From NCBI GenBank assembly GCA_029465975.1, contig CM055736.1:7446795-7510794 (forward strand): 64,000 nucleotides of DNA, given 5' to 3'. This document shows, piece by piece, positions 13,021-24,072 of the stretch. Position 1 is the first letter of the stretch. Each line of letters starts with the position of its first letter. The stretch is from Dallia pectoralis. Taxonomy: Eukaryota > Chordata > Actinopteri > Esociformes > Umbridae. Made by a program: the position numbers and the translations under genes. A model generated the notes under the pieces. It made no database searches and had not been told where the DNA came from. It was given only the letters and a program-made list of their open reading frames with translations.

Positions 13021-14410
13021 TGAGGGATATCAAGAGGGCCCTTCCTTTCAGAGGCAGGGTCTACCAGGGGTATGGATGGATGGAAGGGAATTTATATGTA
13101 TGTATGTATGTACAAACAGCCCGGGTTGTGAGCGTCCTGATATCTGATGTCGACTGTGTGTCTCTGGGCAGGTGGAGGGTTTAGAACAGAGAGTTTCACG
13201 TCCAGGATCCAGGGACCCTGTTAAGACAGCCCTGTAGACCTGACTGATGGCCTGGGGCTTGGGGCTGTCGTAGGGGGTCGGATGGGGGAACGGCGGGGGT
13301 AGTTCAGGGGGATGGCTAGGCTCCTGACAGGCTAAGCCACAAGGATTCAGGCAGTGACTCGACCAGACCACCCATCTGGGCTGGCTCGGTGCCTGGGGGG
13401 GTCACGGTGGGGCCCAGCAGGCTTGCAGACAGTCAGTTCCAGGGTTTAGTGAATCAACCAAACGTTTATAGTAAATTTTAAGATGTTGCAGCAAAATGAT
13501 TATGTCCTAGTTCCCTCAACAATGCAGAAGTCAATGTACACCTGGGAGTTTGTCAAACCAAGAGGGTTCAGTACTACCCAGGTCTCCCGGGACAAAGTGA
13601 GAGGTGGGCTAAACGAGACATAACCAGGACCTCCGTGGTTCAACAGAAACGTTTTGTGTGAAAGCCAAACACTGGATCTGCCTGGGGGACTTAATGGTTA
13701 TGGAAAAGCACTATTACAGTACTATGCCAATATTGATATACCGAACACGGGCCAATGAGCTTTTCTCTCTTATTTACCATAAAACACAAGTGTTTCCTAT
13801 CAAACCCATTTGCTTACTTTGTATAGAAACAAATGGCTTTGGTGCTTTTGACTGCTTTCCAAAACTAAAATAACTGTGCCATTGCCACAGAGAACTTGTA
13901 TTCAAGCAACAATTTATATAATTGTATTTTAATAACAAATCTTTGCCTGGCATAACAAAATAGAGCAAGTAAATTTAAGGGGAATCAGGTTCATGAAACT
14001 TGAAATAATTAATTATTTCCTGCCTAAATATAAATGTAACTGTGTGTTTTCCCCAAGAACAAAATAGCCATCATTATCATTATTGTTAAATGATGGGAAA
14101 ACGTGATATTTTACCCACTGTTTGTAATTAGAAGTCTGTATAATGAAATAATAGCAGTATAGTGAATAAACAATGTAGGCTGTCTTAGGTCATGGTAGAA
14201 ATAAAAATCAAACCCTGGCATAGTAACTAATTCAATTTCTGTGGATGACGATGGCCTTAGCTGAACTGTCTCTACCAGCTGGCTCTCTATTGCTCTCCTT
14301 GTGTTAAAAAATAGCAACATATATGAGAAGAGAACAAGAGATTTATAGAATTATAGCAAATATCATATAATAAGGCACTATTTATGCACAAAATATCATA
14401 TAATTATGGC

Positions 14411-15309
14411 CTATGTAGAGTGGATAGCTCTATGTAGCGTGGTTAGCTCTATGTAGCGTGGATAGCTCTATGTAGAGTGGATAGCTCTATGTAGCGTGGT
14501 TAGCTCTATGAAGCGTGGTTAGCTCTATGTAGAGTGGATAGCTCTATGTAGCGTGGTTAGCTCTATGTAGAGTGGATAGCTCTATGTAGCGTGGTTAGCT
14601 CTATGTAGAGTGGATAGCTCTATGTAGCGTGGTTAGCTCTATGAAGCGTGGTTAGCTCTATGTAGAGTGGATAGCTCTATGTAGCGTGGTTAGCTCTATG
14701 TAGAGTGGATAGCTCTATGTAGCGTGGTTAGCTCTATGTAGAGTGGATAGCTCTATGTAGCGTGGTTAGCTCTATGTAGCGTGGTTAGCTCTATGTAGAG
14801 TGGATAGCTCTATGTAGCGTGGTTAGCTCTATGTAGAGTGGATAGCTCTATGTAGTGTGGTTAGCTCTATGTAGAGTGGATAGCTCTATGTAGCGTGGTT
14901 AGCTCTATGTAGAGTGGATAGCTCTATGTAGCGTGGTTAGCTCTATGTAGAGTGGTTAGCTCTATGTAGAGTGGATAGCTCTATGTAGCGTGGTTAGCTC
15001 TATGTAGCGTGGTTAGCTCTATGTAGAGTGGATAGCTCTATGTAGCGTGGTTAGCTCTATGTAGAGTGGATAGCTCTATGTAGCGTGGTTAGCTCTATGT
15101 AGAGTGGATAGCTCTATGTAGCGTGGTTAGCTCTATGTAGAGTGGATAGCTCTATGTAGCGTGGTTAGCTCTATGTAGAGTGGATAGCTCTATGTAGAGG
15201 GGTTAGCTCTATGTAGAGTGGATAGCTCTATGTAGAGTGGATAGCTCTATGTAGCGTGGTTAGCTCTATGTATAGTGGATAGCTCTATGTAGCGGGGTTA
15301 GCTCTATGA
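14411..15309. repeat. 19-bp minisatellite with 38-bp higher-order pattern
   Basis: About 47 copies of GTAGAGTGGATAGCTCTAT (A) or GTAGCGTGGTTAGCTCTAT (B). A and B mostly alternate, so the effective unit is 38 bp. Runs of A-A or B-B mark probable unequal exchanges. A few units read GAAGCG or GTAGTG. Confidence 0.95.
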
Positions 15310-16697
15310 GCCGGCTGTTCACTGGTGGAAATTTGATTATTCGTCATTGCTTCCAAAATGTACCACTAAGTTTAATAATGTTTAATAATACATGCTTAAT
15401 TCGAGTACTGCAGCAACTCCAAAGCCAACCAACATTGTTATCCAGTAGCAGCTAGCAAGAAACAGAGTCGACTGAGGATGTAATGTAACGTTATATAATT
15501 GGGCTTTGACACAGATAGATCTGTTAGCATAGATCACTAGCTTTTTAAGTTAAAAGTTAACACCAAACGGTAAATTGCATTCTATAACTGAGCCAACTAT
15601 TGGCCATTATCCTGATTGATTGTAATTGTTTATTTAAAAAAAAAACAGCTTCAGTAGCTATGTTATTGTATAAAACCACTTTTTCTTCTTTGATCTCCTA
15701 TCTCCAGCGTTGACTTAGTAGGTAAATCATGCACATGCTGCCAAGAATTGATTCAACATTTGTATCTTAATACAAGTATAACAATTTAAATATATAAACA
15801 TTCCTAAAAATCATACCACAATCAATATCTAAAAGGAATTTTGTTAGCGTTCTAACTGATCCTTTAATATGTTTGGCTAAACTTTGCTATATTGGCGTTA
15901 CATAAAAATGTTAGTGCACAAAACTAAATAACATAGCTGAATTACCATGTTAGCCAGTTATGTGTTCCTTGCATTTGATTGGTCATCTTGAGACAAGGTG
16001 GGATCCTTTTTGAGAAATGAAATGAACATGTGTTTGTTGTTCCCTAAACCGATTCATCCCGTCGTCTGTTGTAATGAAATGTCCTTGCTCGCTAAAGGAT
16101 ACATCAGAAGGGGATCTTTCTGTCACCCCTTTGATCTGGCAGAACTGTCACACCATGTTAAGCATATTAGCCCATATTTTATTTCGCTGTTTTGTATCTC
16201 TACACATCCAGGATTCGCGACACCCCCCTCGTACACCCTGACCTCCACATGCCACCTTAACCCCTACGCTACCCCAACGGCTGTAACACTGTCTGCTCTG
16301 ATCTGTTTACTGACTTATCGCTAGCCATAAACATGTCAAATCCATTACCCACTCATCCAACAAACGTCACTCACACATGAAAATGTAACACGCATAAACC
16401 AAAGAAGAATAGCTGGCTAGAAGGACAAACAGATCTAACGTGCTGATGAACAACATACTATGACATACACTTTGGTAATAATGCTCCCCCAATGCCTCAC
16501 GTTCCCTGCCCTCCACTAAAGAATAACACAATTTTAAGCCCGTTGCTTGTGCTCTGACTGCTGTGTTAATACGTGGTTTCACCTAACATATAAGACCTGT
16601 ACGTTGTCGCAGAGAGATTGTTTCACCGAAAAATGTAAGATGTTCCTTGGGTTTTGTTTCCAGAGCCAACAGCTGACTGCTCTGTGTCTTTTCAAAG

Positions 16698-17495
16698 ATT
16701 CAAGGTTCAAAGTTTTATTGTCATGTGCACAGAGTGACTTGCATCAAACTGCACAATGAAATTCTTATGACATGGCAACAACTACGTAGTTAGAAGAATA
16801 AAAATAAAAACAGAATTACAACAATATACATCGCTACAAAATATGCATAATGAGTGAGAATATGGACATTATGTAAACCGTAGATACAAAAAATACTGTA
16901 ATTAAAGTGATCTAGTGCCAGTAGTGGGTACCAGTAGTGAATATACAGAATATACTAGTTACAAAATATACATAAGGAAATGCATATGGACAGTCTGCAG
17001 ACCTTAAATACTTAAATACTGTAATAAAAGTGATCTAGTGCCAGTAATGGGTACCAGTATAATAGATAGAATATACGGAATACTAGTTACAAGATATACA
17101 TAATGACGTGAATATGGCCAGTATGCAAACCTTAGGTGCTAAATTACAGCAATGAAAGTGATCTGGTGCCAGTGGTAGATACATGGAGGTAGGATCAGTG
17201 TGACTGGTTGAGGAGCCTTATGGTCTGAGGATAGAAGCTGTTCTTCAGTCTGGAAGTGCGTGTACCAATGCTGCGGTAACGTCGACCAGATGGGAGCAGT
17301 GTGAACAGGCGATGGCCTGGATGGCTATTGTCCTTGATAATGTTTCTGGCTTTTCTGAGGCATCGTGATTGGTAGATGCTATGCAGAGAAGGGAGGTGGC
17401 AGCCAATGATGCGCTCTGCAGTCTTTACCACCCTTTGGAGGGCCATGCGGTCAGCCTTGTCAAATAAGTTGCTATGGCTACTTAGAGCCATGCAC
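16698..17495 (-). mobile_element. 5'-truncated LINE (fish L2/CR1-like) with a decayed RT tail
   Basis: The minus strand 17491-17195 encodes the C-terminal reverse-transcriptase region (ADRMALQRVVKTAERIIG, then SRCLRKARNIIKD, LLPSGRRYRSI and TSRLKNSFYPQ), a pattern common in fish LINE copies. The 3' end at about 16700 reads CAATAAAACTTTGAACCTTGAA-like on the minus strand, as these elements end. Between them, 16905-17180 contains three imperfect copies of a roughly 120-bp unit (GTGATCTAGTGCCAGTA). No endonuclease or main RT domain is present, so it is a fragment. Confidence 0.78.
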
Positions 17496-18034
17496 GGAGT
17501 GAATGCAGAGATTTTTTTCTCTTACACGAGGGCTTCTTGGCAGACTCAAATGCCCAGAATCTGCCTCAGTGTGTGTGCCAACTCCCAGAACCCAGCCCCC
17601 TGTACCCAGAGACACGTAAAGCCTACTGCAAACTGGCATTGATGGCCCCCATTAACAAGTGACCCACACATTCTAGACTTTATAGGATTAATACAGTGCA
17701 TGTAGCAGGTGTCTGCCAAGATTCCATTCCCATTTAAACCTCCCAGGCCATACCAGCGGTTTAATCCTATTAAGACTAATTGAGTGAAATCGGTAGTCTT
17801 TTTCAGTTAAACCAAGTTCAGCTGCTAATAGGATTTAAAAGCAAAATGTACAATGCATGGAAACGAATAAGCAGTGACTAGCTGGCCTTAGTAGAGTTGA
17901 CCCCCTCCAGCCAACAACCCTGATGATTTAGGATCTGTTTTATAAAGAGAGAGGCCTGAGGTCAAGGGTCTCTCAAGGCTAGAGGTGCTAGAGGGGATCA
18001 GGATTAAGTTGTGAGGTAGTGGTGGTTGTGGGTT

Positions 18035-18505
18035 CAGGGGCCTCTGTGGTGAGGTTTGAGGTGTGAAGCTTTTAGAGGCTGGCGTGGAGATGTTTGAGGC
18101 ATGGGGCTTTTGGAGGCTGTTGTGGTGAGGTTTGAGGTGTGGAGCTTTTAGAGGCTGGCGTGGAGATGTTTGAGGTGTGGAGCTTTTAGAGGCTGGTGTG
18201 CAGATGTTTGAGGCAGGGGGCTTTTGGAGGCTGTTGTGGTGAGGTTTGAGGTGTGGAGCTTTTAGAGGCTGGTGTGGAGATGTTTGAGGTGTGAAGCTTT
18301 TAGAGGCTGGTGTGCTGATGTTTGAGGCATGGGGCTTTTGGAGGCTGGTGTGGTGAGGTTTGAGGTGTGGAGCTTTTAGAGGCTGGTGTGCAGATGTTTG
18401 AGGCATGGGGCTTTTGGAGGCTGGTGTGGTGAGGTTTTAGGTGTGGAGCTTTTAGAGGCTGGTGTGGAGATGTTTGAGATGTGTGGCTTTTGGAGGTCGG
18501 CGTGG
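18035..18505. repeat. 36-bp minisatellite
   Basis: About 13 units built on GAGGTTTGAGGTGTGGAGCT and TTTAGAGGCTGGTGTG. They alternate with a variant that has GGGGCTTTTGGAGGCTG. The minus strand is open through the array (17888-18406) but encodes only the repeat. Confidence 0.9.
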
Positions 18506-19989
18506 TGAGGTGTTTTTTTAATTTACGTCACATTTACGTTAGTTTCATGCTTACCATACTTCAGAGGGATTTAGAAGGATTTCTGGTGCAAAGCCAGTTA
18601 ACATTTCACCACTTTGGTACGTTCTACTAGACAAAGCAGACACATAGATCCTAATGGTTCTCAACAGTAGGGGAGCTGATCTGGTAGGCGATTTGTTAAC
18701 ACCGTGAGATCAAATGGATCAATTGCCTGATGAAAGACTTGTAGCGTGATCCTATCTTGTCCCCATAGTCACCTCTGACCTTCTTCTATCAGACAGAGGC
18801 GGAGAAGGGGGGGGGGAGAAACAACTCCCTCACATAGACTCACTGTGTCCGGCTCATTCCTCCCCCTTCATCCCTCCAACACCCCTGTATCCAGACAACA
18901 AGTGAACTGCTCCAAACTGGGACACACCTATTAACCAGTGGCGTCAGGCCAGACAGCCCCAGGATCTAACCTTCGGAGACAAGTTAGAGACAAGTCTTAG
19001 CCATACGTGTTGGGCATTAGAGCTCACTTTCAAGTGGTAACAAGGCATGCAGTGATTTGGGATAGAAGCAGAACATATTTCTATTTTATACGCTTCGCTC
19101 AAAGACGGTTAAGCGACAATCATGTGTACGGGCAGTGTTGACGGAATTCACCCCCCACTCCCAAGGGTGCAATGAAATACAAATGGGCCTGTCCTGTCTG
19201 CTGCTTGCTGGCTGTAAGCGCTATGGACTCACTAATTTAAGGTCCCCATTCTGTGTTACCACTAAGAAAGACATAGCTATTAGTAGTTTCAGCTGGATAA
19301 TATATATCCAATTATGTGTATTATACTGCCATTTTTCACTAAACAGGCAGTAGTCAGTACGACAGTCAATTTCGAATTAGGTTTTAAGTTAGGGTATATC
19401 TCCAAAAATATTGAAATTGATTGAAAGTTACATTTAACTTTATTGCCTATGTGCATAGAAACATATTGTTATGCACAACTCTTCGTACATAAAAAAAATA
19501 TTTCCACTTCACCCTCTTTGTATTTAAAAGAATGCAACACCCCCCTGATCGGAATTTTACAGAAGAATTTATGAAGTAAGTTTTAACAGAATGGTTCCTC
19601 CATTAGGGCGCAAACGAGTGAGCTTAGCAAAACACACCACGGCATTCCTTCATAATGTTCTAACTGTTTGAGCTGTGTGGAGTAAACTTGTGGCCTATGT
19701 TTTTACTTTAATACCAACCATACTTTCACCAGGTAACGGCACAGCTGCAATATTCCCTTACTGTAGGTCCAATTGGTTTGGTGTTGCCAACAACACCAAA
19801 ACAACTCCAAAGAGTCAAAGACATCAGCTCTGCAGCAGTTAGGAGTAAATTAATTAATGCAATTCTTATAGGTGTCACAACCTTTGTTGATTACTTAAAA
19901 ACCTGATGCCTTTAAAAAAGTGTTGTTGGAAAAGAGGGTTATTACACCCTCTTTAGAATTATTTGGACAGTTTTGTATGGTAGGAAGTA

Positions 19990-20935
19990 GTATATTGCTA
20001 ACATAATGGCGAAAGACTAAAGAGAAAACTTTGAGCTTCATGTGTAACAGGTTGAGTGATAAAATAAGGGAAAACGGTTTGCCTGGGGCATGAATCTGTG
20101 CCAGAAGACCTCTGAAGACAGGAAGAAGGTATTATGGACCCATAAATCAAAAGTAGGAATCTTTGGTTCCTCGCGCAGGGTTTTTGTACACCGACAAGTA
20201 GGTAAAAGGATGGTTTCATAGACATGACTTGCACAGAGTGAGTGGCACCCTGAGCCAAAACGGCAAACACAAGAGTTTTTCAGCGCCATGCAATACACTC
20301 TGATGCAATACACTCTGATGCAATACACTCTGATGCAATACACTCTGATGCAATACACTCTGATGCAATACACTCTGGTGCAATACACTCTGATGCAATA
20401 CACTCTGATGCAATACACTCTGATGCAATACACTCTGATGCAATACACTCTGATGCAATACACTCTGATGCAATACACTCTGTTGCAATACACTCTGATG
20501 CAATACACTCTGATGCAATACACTCTGATGCAATACACTCTGATGCAATACACTCTGATGCAATACACTCTGATGCAATACACTCTGATGCAATACACTC
20601 TGATGCAATACACTCTGATGCAATACACTCTGATGCAATACACTCTGATGCAATACACTCTGATGCCGCCTAATCGGTCAGGGTTCCAACCTACAGCAAG
20701 ATAATGATCCAAAACATACCTCCAGGTTATATCAGAAGGACCATAGAAGAAATGAACAAGGGTTCAAATCACGGAATGGCCTGCACCGTCTCCAGACTCA
20801 GATCTCGTCAAGCTGGTTTGGAATAAACTGGGCAGAAGGGTGAAAGCAAAGCAACGTATGCAACTTAAACGCATCACATTTGTAGGAACTTCCTTGATGT
20901 GGTTGAGATATCCGAAATCCGCTATCCGAAAAAAC
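19990..20935 (+). pseudogene. Dead Tc1/mariner transposase, split by a 15-bp minisatellite
   Basis: Translated on the + strand in pieces. Before the array, sequence near 20195-20285 reads HRHDLHRVSGTLSQNG-like. After it, 20670-20730 reads LIGQGSNLQQDNDPKHTS, the second Asp block of the Tc1 DDE domain, and 20775-20850 reads EWPAPSPDSDLV and LVWNKLGRRVK, the degenerate SPDLNPIE block. Several frame breaks and stops show it is not functional. Terminal inverted repeats were not identified. Confidence 0.82.
20286..20666. repeat. 15-bp minisatellite (about 25 copies)
   Basis: Unit CAATACACTCTGATG, nearly perfect, with one GGTG and one TGTTG variant. It sits in the transposase ORF at the point where the family has R-H-A-I-P-S-G. 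The flanking GCGCCATGCAATACACTCTG looks like the ancestral coding site, so the array seems to be an expansion of the transposon's own 15 bp. The unit is a multiple of three, so both strands stay open through the array. Confidence 0.93.
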
Positions 20936-21338
20936 TATTTATATCCATTGTAAAAGAATAACACAAGTGTGTTTAGCAGTTGTGTTTGGAAAAGATGGAT
21001 CTGAGTGAATATATATATACATACATATATATGACAGTTTGGTCCAGACCCCATCTCGATGTTTGGGCGTACTTCAGATTAAATAGAACGGGCTGTTCTC
21101 AGCATCAATGTACAGTCATCCAATCTGCAGGAACCGTGTGACGTTACAGCGTCAACCTAGACCAGCATCGCCTGTGGAGAATGTTCAATCTGTTAGTAGA
21201 ATCCAGACCCGGAAGAACATTTTGTTAAAAAACAAGAAAATACTAAAGTCAGACTCAATCAATTTCGTAGGAAATCAGAACCGAAAAGGGCAGAGGCCAT
21301 TAAATGCTTTTCTTAACAGCAATGGCTCTGCTGCTTAA

Positions 21339-21710
21339 TGTCACGATTGGTGTGGTGGCGTTGCTACACGGACATATTTCGGTGATGCACTTCCTTGTTT
21401 ACGTTTGTCTCACGGCTGTTTGTAATTATAATCATATGGGATATAAGAGGGTCGCGAGCAGTGCACTCATTGCTTCGCATTGTTACCAGTTCACGTTAGT
21501 TTATATGGTGAGTGTTTGTCGTTAGAGTTTACTGTATTTGAATGTCTGTTTTAAGTCGCTTTGTGTAAGCGCATTTTATTTCATTACAGTATATGTTTTC
21601 CGTTCGTGTTACGTGGTTGTTTAGTTTTGTGTAAAATAAACGCCAGTACGAAGGAAGTATCAAGCTCTGCAATTGGCTTCAACCGCACTACACCACTGCA
21701 ATTCGTGACA
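21339..21710 (+). repeat. 5' LTR (promoter, R region, poly(A) signal)
   Basis: It contains a TATA box (ATATAAG, 21441-21447), then GCTTCGCATT at 21472-21481 where the RNA is expected to start, and AATAAA at 21635-21640 for 3' end formation. It ends TTCGTGACA at 21710. The target duplication CTTAA is at 21334-21338. Confidence 0.9.
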
Positions 21711-21711
21711 G

Positions 21712-21721
21712 AATGCGAAGC
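21712..21721 (+). other. Self-priming primer-binding site
   Basis: AATGCGAAGC, one base after the 5' LTR, is the exact reverse complement of GCTTCGCATT at 21472-21481 in the LTR, 25-31 bp downstream of the TATA box. In Tf1 of fission yeast and the fish sushi group, the RNA 5' end folds back to prime at this position in place of a tRNA. The ORF start codon (21713) lies inside the site. Confidence 0.72.
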
Positions 21722-23596
21722 CAACAAAGAAGCCCGCAGAGCCGGACGGTGAGTGGATTCCTCGGAGGGGCAAGCTATAGCGCTCCGAGGTATGAAGCTC
21801 ACCGTCAACCCACGGAGCAGTGGGACTGGGGTAAGCCGGAGACGCCCGAAGAGGAGTATAGGCGCCTCCGTGCTTACTTCGGGTATGAGCCACCTATGCA
21901 GCTATCAGGGCTGGTTACATCGGGTCCGCGGTCCTTCCCGGAGGAAAGCAAGAGGGCACCCCGAAGGCGTCCCAAGAAGGTTTTTGGGGGGGAGCTAAGG
22001 AGGTGTTCCGGGAGGACCGCGGAGAGTACACCCACGGTCCTGGTGCTGCAGGAACGGCCACCCACTGCTCCGGGGCTGCAGACAGGGGGAGGAAAACCCC
22101 TGGAGCTACAGCCACTACCCCCGCCGTGGGAAGACCCTTTTCTGCCGCCGACTTCAGGGACAGAGAAACCCCCGGAGGGGTTGGATGACCAGCCCACGGC
22201 CATTATTAGGACGTGGTGGAGGACATGGCTGGATTTACAGGAGCCAGCGCCTGAGATGGCTGCCGTCGTCCCGCCGGCGCTCAAGATGGCTGTTGCCGTC
22301 ACGCCAGCGCCCACGATGGTTCCCGCCGTCACGCCAGCGTCCAAGATGGCTGCCGTCGTCCCGCCAGCGCCCAAGATGGCTGCCGCCGTCACGCCAGCGC
22401 CCACGATGGCTCCCGCCGTCACGCCAGCGTTCACGATGGTTCCTGCCGTCCCGCCAGCGCCCAAGATGGCTACCGTCGTCCCGCCAGCGCTCAAGATGGC
22501 TACCGTCGTCCCGCCAGCGCCCAAGATGGCTGCCGCCGTCACGCCAGCGTCCACGATGGCTCCCGCCGTCACGCCAGCGCTCAAGATGGCTGTTGCTGTC
22601 ACGCCAGCGCTCAAGATGGCTGTTGCTGTCACGCCAGCGCTCAAGATGGCTGCCGTCGTCCCGCCGGCGCTCAAGATGGCTGCCGTCGTCCCGCCGGCGC
22701 TCAAGATGGCTGTTGCCGTCACGCCGCGCCCACGATGGCTCCCGCCGTCACGCCAGCGTCCAAGATGGTTACCGTCGTTCCGCCAGCGCCCAAGATGGCT
22801 GTTGCCGTCACGCCAGCGCCCACGATGGCTCCCGCCGTCACGCCAGCGCTCAAGATGGCTGTGGCTGTCACGCCAGCGCCCAAGATGGCTGCCACCGTCA
22901 TGCCAGTGCCCACAATGGCTGCAGCACAATGGCGCCGCCCCACAATGGCTGCCGCATGCGCCGCCCACAATGGCTGCCGCATCGCCGCCCACAATGGCTG
23001 CCGCATCGCCGCCCACAATGGCTGCCGCATCGCCGCCCACAATGGCTGCCGCATCGCCGCCCACAATGGCTGCCGCATCGCCGCCCACAATGGCTGCCGC
23101 CACGCCGCCCACAATGGCTGCCGCACGACGCCGCCCAAGATGGCTGCCGCCATGGCGCCGCCCACAATGGCTGCCGCACGCCGCCCACGATGGCCGCGCC
23201 ACGACGACGCCCACGATGGCCGCCGCCACGACGACGCTCACGATGGCCGCCGCCACGACGACGCTCACGATGGCCGCCGCCACGACGCCGCCACGACGAC
23301 GCACGATGGCCGCCACCACGACGCCACGATGGCCGCCGCCACGACGCTCACGATGGCCGCCGCCACGACTCGATGGCCGCCGCCACGACGACGCTCACGA
23401 TGGCCGCCGCCACGACGACGCTCACGATGGCCGCCGCCACGACTACGCCAACGATGGCCGCCGCCACGTCGCCCACGATGGCCGCCGCTACAACGCACTC
23501 TCAGCCGCACAAGATGGCGGTTTCTCAGCCGCACTAGATGGCGGCCTCTCAGGCCACCGAGGCCTATTCAGGGCTGGACCTGCGGTCCTGGACTGA
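21713..23596 (+). CDS. Repeat-built 627-residue ORF of the LTR element (gag-position protein)
   Basis: Starts at the first ATG after the 5' LTR and ends 105 bp before the 3' LTR. Residues 1-180 are non-repetitive: a basic Gln/Arg/Ser start, a short acidic, Tyr-containing motif (ETPEEEYRRLRAYFGYEPP), then basic and proline-rich sequence. From about residue 180 on, it is built of 10-residue (30-bp) units of the type KMAAVVPPAP, then 8-residue (24-bp) units such as TMAAASPP. A shift in repeat phase changes part of the array to PRWLPPSRQR-like units. Codons are very GC-rich compared with the flanks. No enzyme motif is seen. By position it replaces gag, but I cannot show homology; the repeat part may be only tolerated open sequence. 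Confidence 0.5.
   Translation: MRSQQRSPQSRTVSGFLGGASYSAPRYEAHRQPTEQWDWGKPETPEEEYRRLRAYFGYEPPMQLSGLVTSGPRSFPEESKRAPRRRPKKVFGGELRRCSGRTAESTPTVLVLQERPPTAPGLQTGGGKPLELQPLPPPWEDPFLPPTSGTEKPPEGLDDQPTAIIRTWWRTWLDLQEPAPEMAAVVPPALKMAVAVTPAPTMVPAVTPASKMAAVVPPAPKMAAAVTPAPTMAPAVTPAFTMVPAVPPAPKMATVVPPALKMATVVPPAPKMAAAVTPASTMAPAVTPALKMAVAVTPALKMAVAVTPALKMAAVVPPALKMAAVVPPALKMAVAVTPRPRWLPPSRQRPRWLPSFRQRPRWLLPSRQRPRWLPPSRQRSRWLWLSRQRPRWLPPSCQCPQWLQHNGAAPQWLPHAPPTMAAASPPTMAAASPPTMAAASPPTMAAASPPTMAAASPPTMAAATPPTMAAARRRPRWLPPWRRPQWLPHAAHDGRATTTPTMAAATTTLTMAAATTTLTMAAATTPPRRRTMAATTTPRWPPPRRSRWPPPRLDGRRHDDAHDGRRHDDAHDGRRHDYANDGRRHVAHDGRRYNALSAAQDGGFSAALDGGLSGHRGLFRAGPAVLD
22250..23490. repeat. 30-bp and 24-bp GC-rich arrays inside the LTR element
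   Basis: About 22 units of 30 bp (GTCACGCCAGCGCCCACGAT plus GGCTCCCGCC and variants) run to about 22915. They are followed by 24-bp units (ACAATGGCTGCCGCATCGCC plus GCCC) and then CGATGGCCGCCGCCACGACG units to about 23490. All share the core AGATGGC/CGATGGC/CAATGGC. Both unit lengths are multiples of three, so several frames on both strands stay open. Confidence 0.9.
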
Positions 23597-23688
23597 CCCT
23601 TTTTTGGGTTTGACTGTGGGTTCTCTCCCTGTTGCTCCCTTGTTTTGTTTTTGTGTTTCCGTTCGGCTATCTGGGGAGCTAGCCTTTT

Positions 23689-23699
23689 AGTGGGGGATA
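23689..23699 (+). other. Polypurine tract of the LTR element
   Basis: AGTGGGGGATA, directly before the TG of the 3' LTR (23701), in the place where plus-strand DNA synthesis is primed. Confidence 0.65.
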
Positions 23700-23700
23700 C

Positions 23701-24072
23701 TGTCACGATTGGTGTGGTGGCGTTGCTACACGGACATATTTCGGTGATGCACTTCCTTGTTTACGTTTGTCTCACGGCTGTTTGTAATTATAATCATATG
23801 GGATATAAGAGGGTCGCGAGCAGTGCACTCATTGCTTCGCATTGTTACCAGTTCACGTTAGTTTATATGGTGAGTGTTTGTCGTTAGAGTTTACTGTATT
23901 TGAATGTCTGTTTTAAGTCGCTTTGTGTAAGCGCATTTTATTTCATTACAGTATATGTTTTCCGTTCGTGTTACGTGGTTGTTTAGTTTTGTGTAAAATA
24001 AACGCCAGTACGAAGGAAGTATCAAGCTCTGCAATTGGCTTCAACCGCACTACACCACTGCAATTCGTGACA
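23701..24072 (+). repeat. 3' LTR
   Basis: Second 372-bp LTR. I found no difference from the 5' copy in reading along it. The target duplication CTTAA follows at 24073-24077. Confidence 0.9.

Larger units (their letters stand above)
10410..14410. other. No confident gene
   Basis: Holds the 12-bp array and the TG-rich region. At 13170-13440 the sequence is GC-rich and the minus strand is open with a Pro-rich frame (PSHPPELPPPFPHPTPYD) after an acceptor-like GGCTTAG. No donor or partner exon could be matched. Confidence 0.5.

Noticed and set aside
17888..18406. 172-codon minus-strand ORF
   Set aside because: A 12-residue repeat from the 36-bp minisatellite, without conserved domain or splice context.
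21874..23613. Additional long ORFs (481 codons minus; 450 and 292 codons plus) in the LTR element
   Set aside because: Shadows of the GC-rich 30/24-bp array. Only the frame starting at 21713 begins at the primer site and includes the non-repetitive leading segment.
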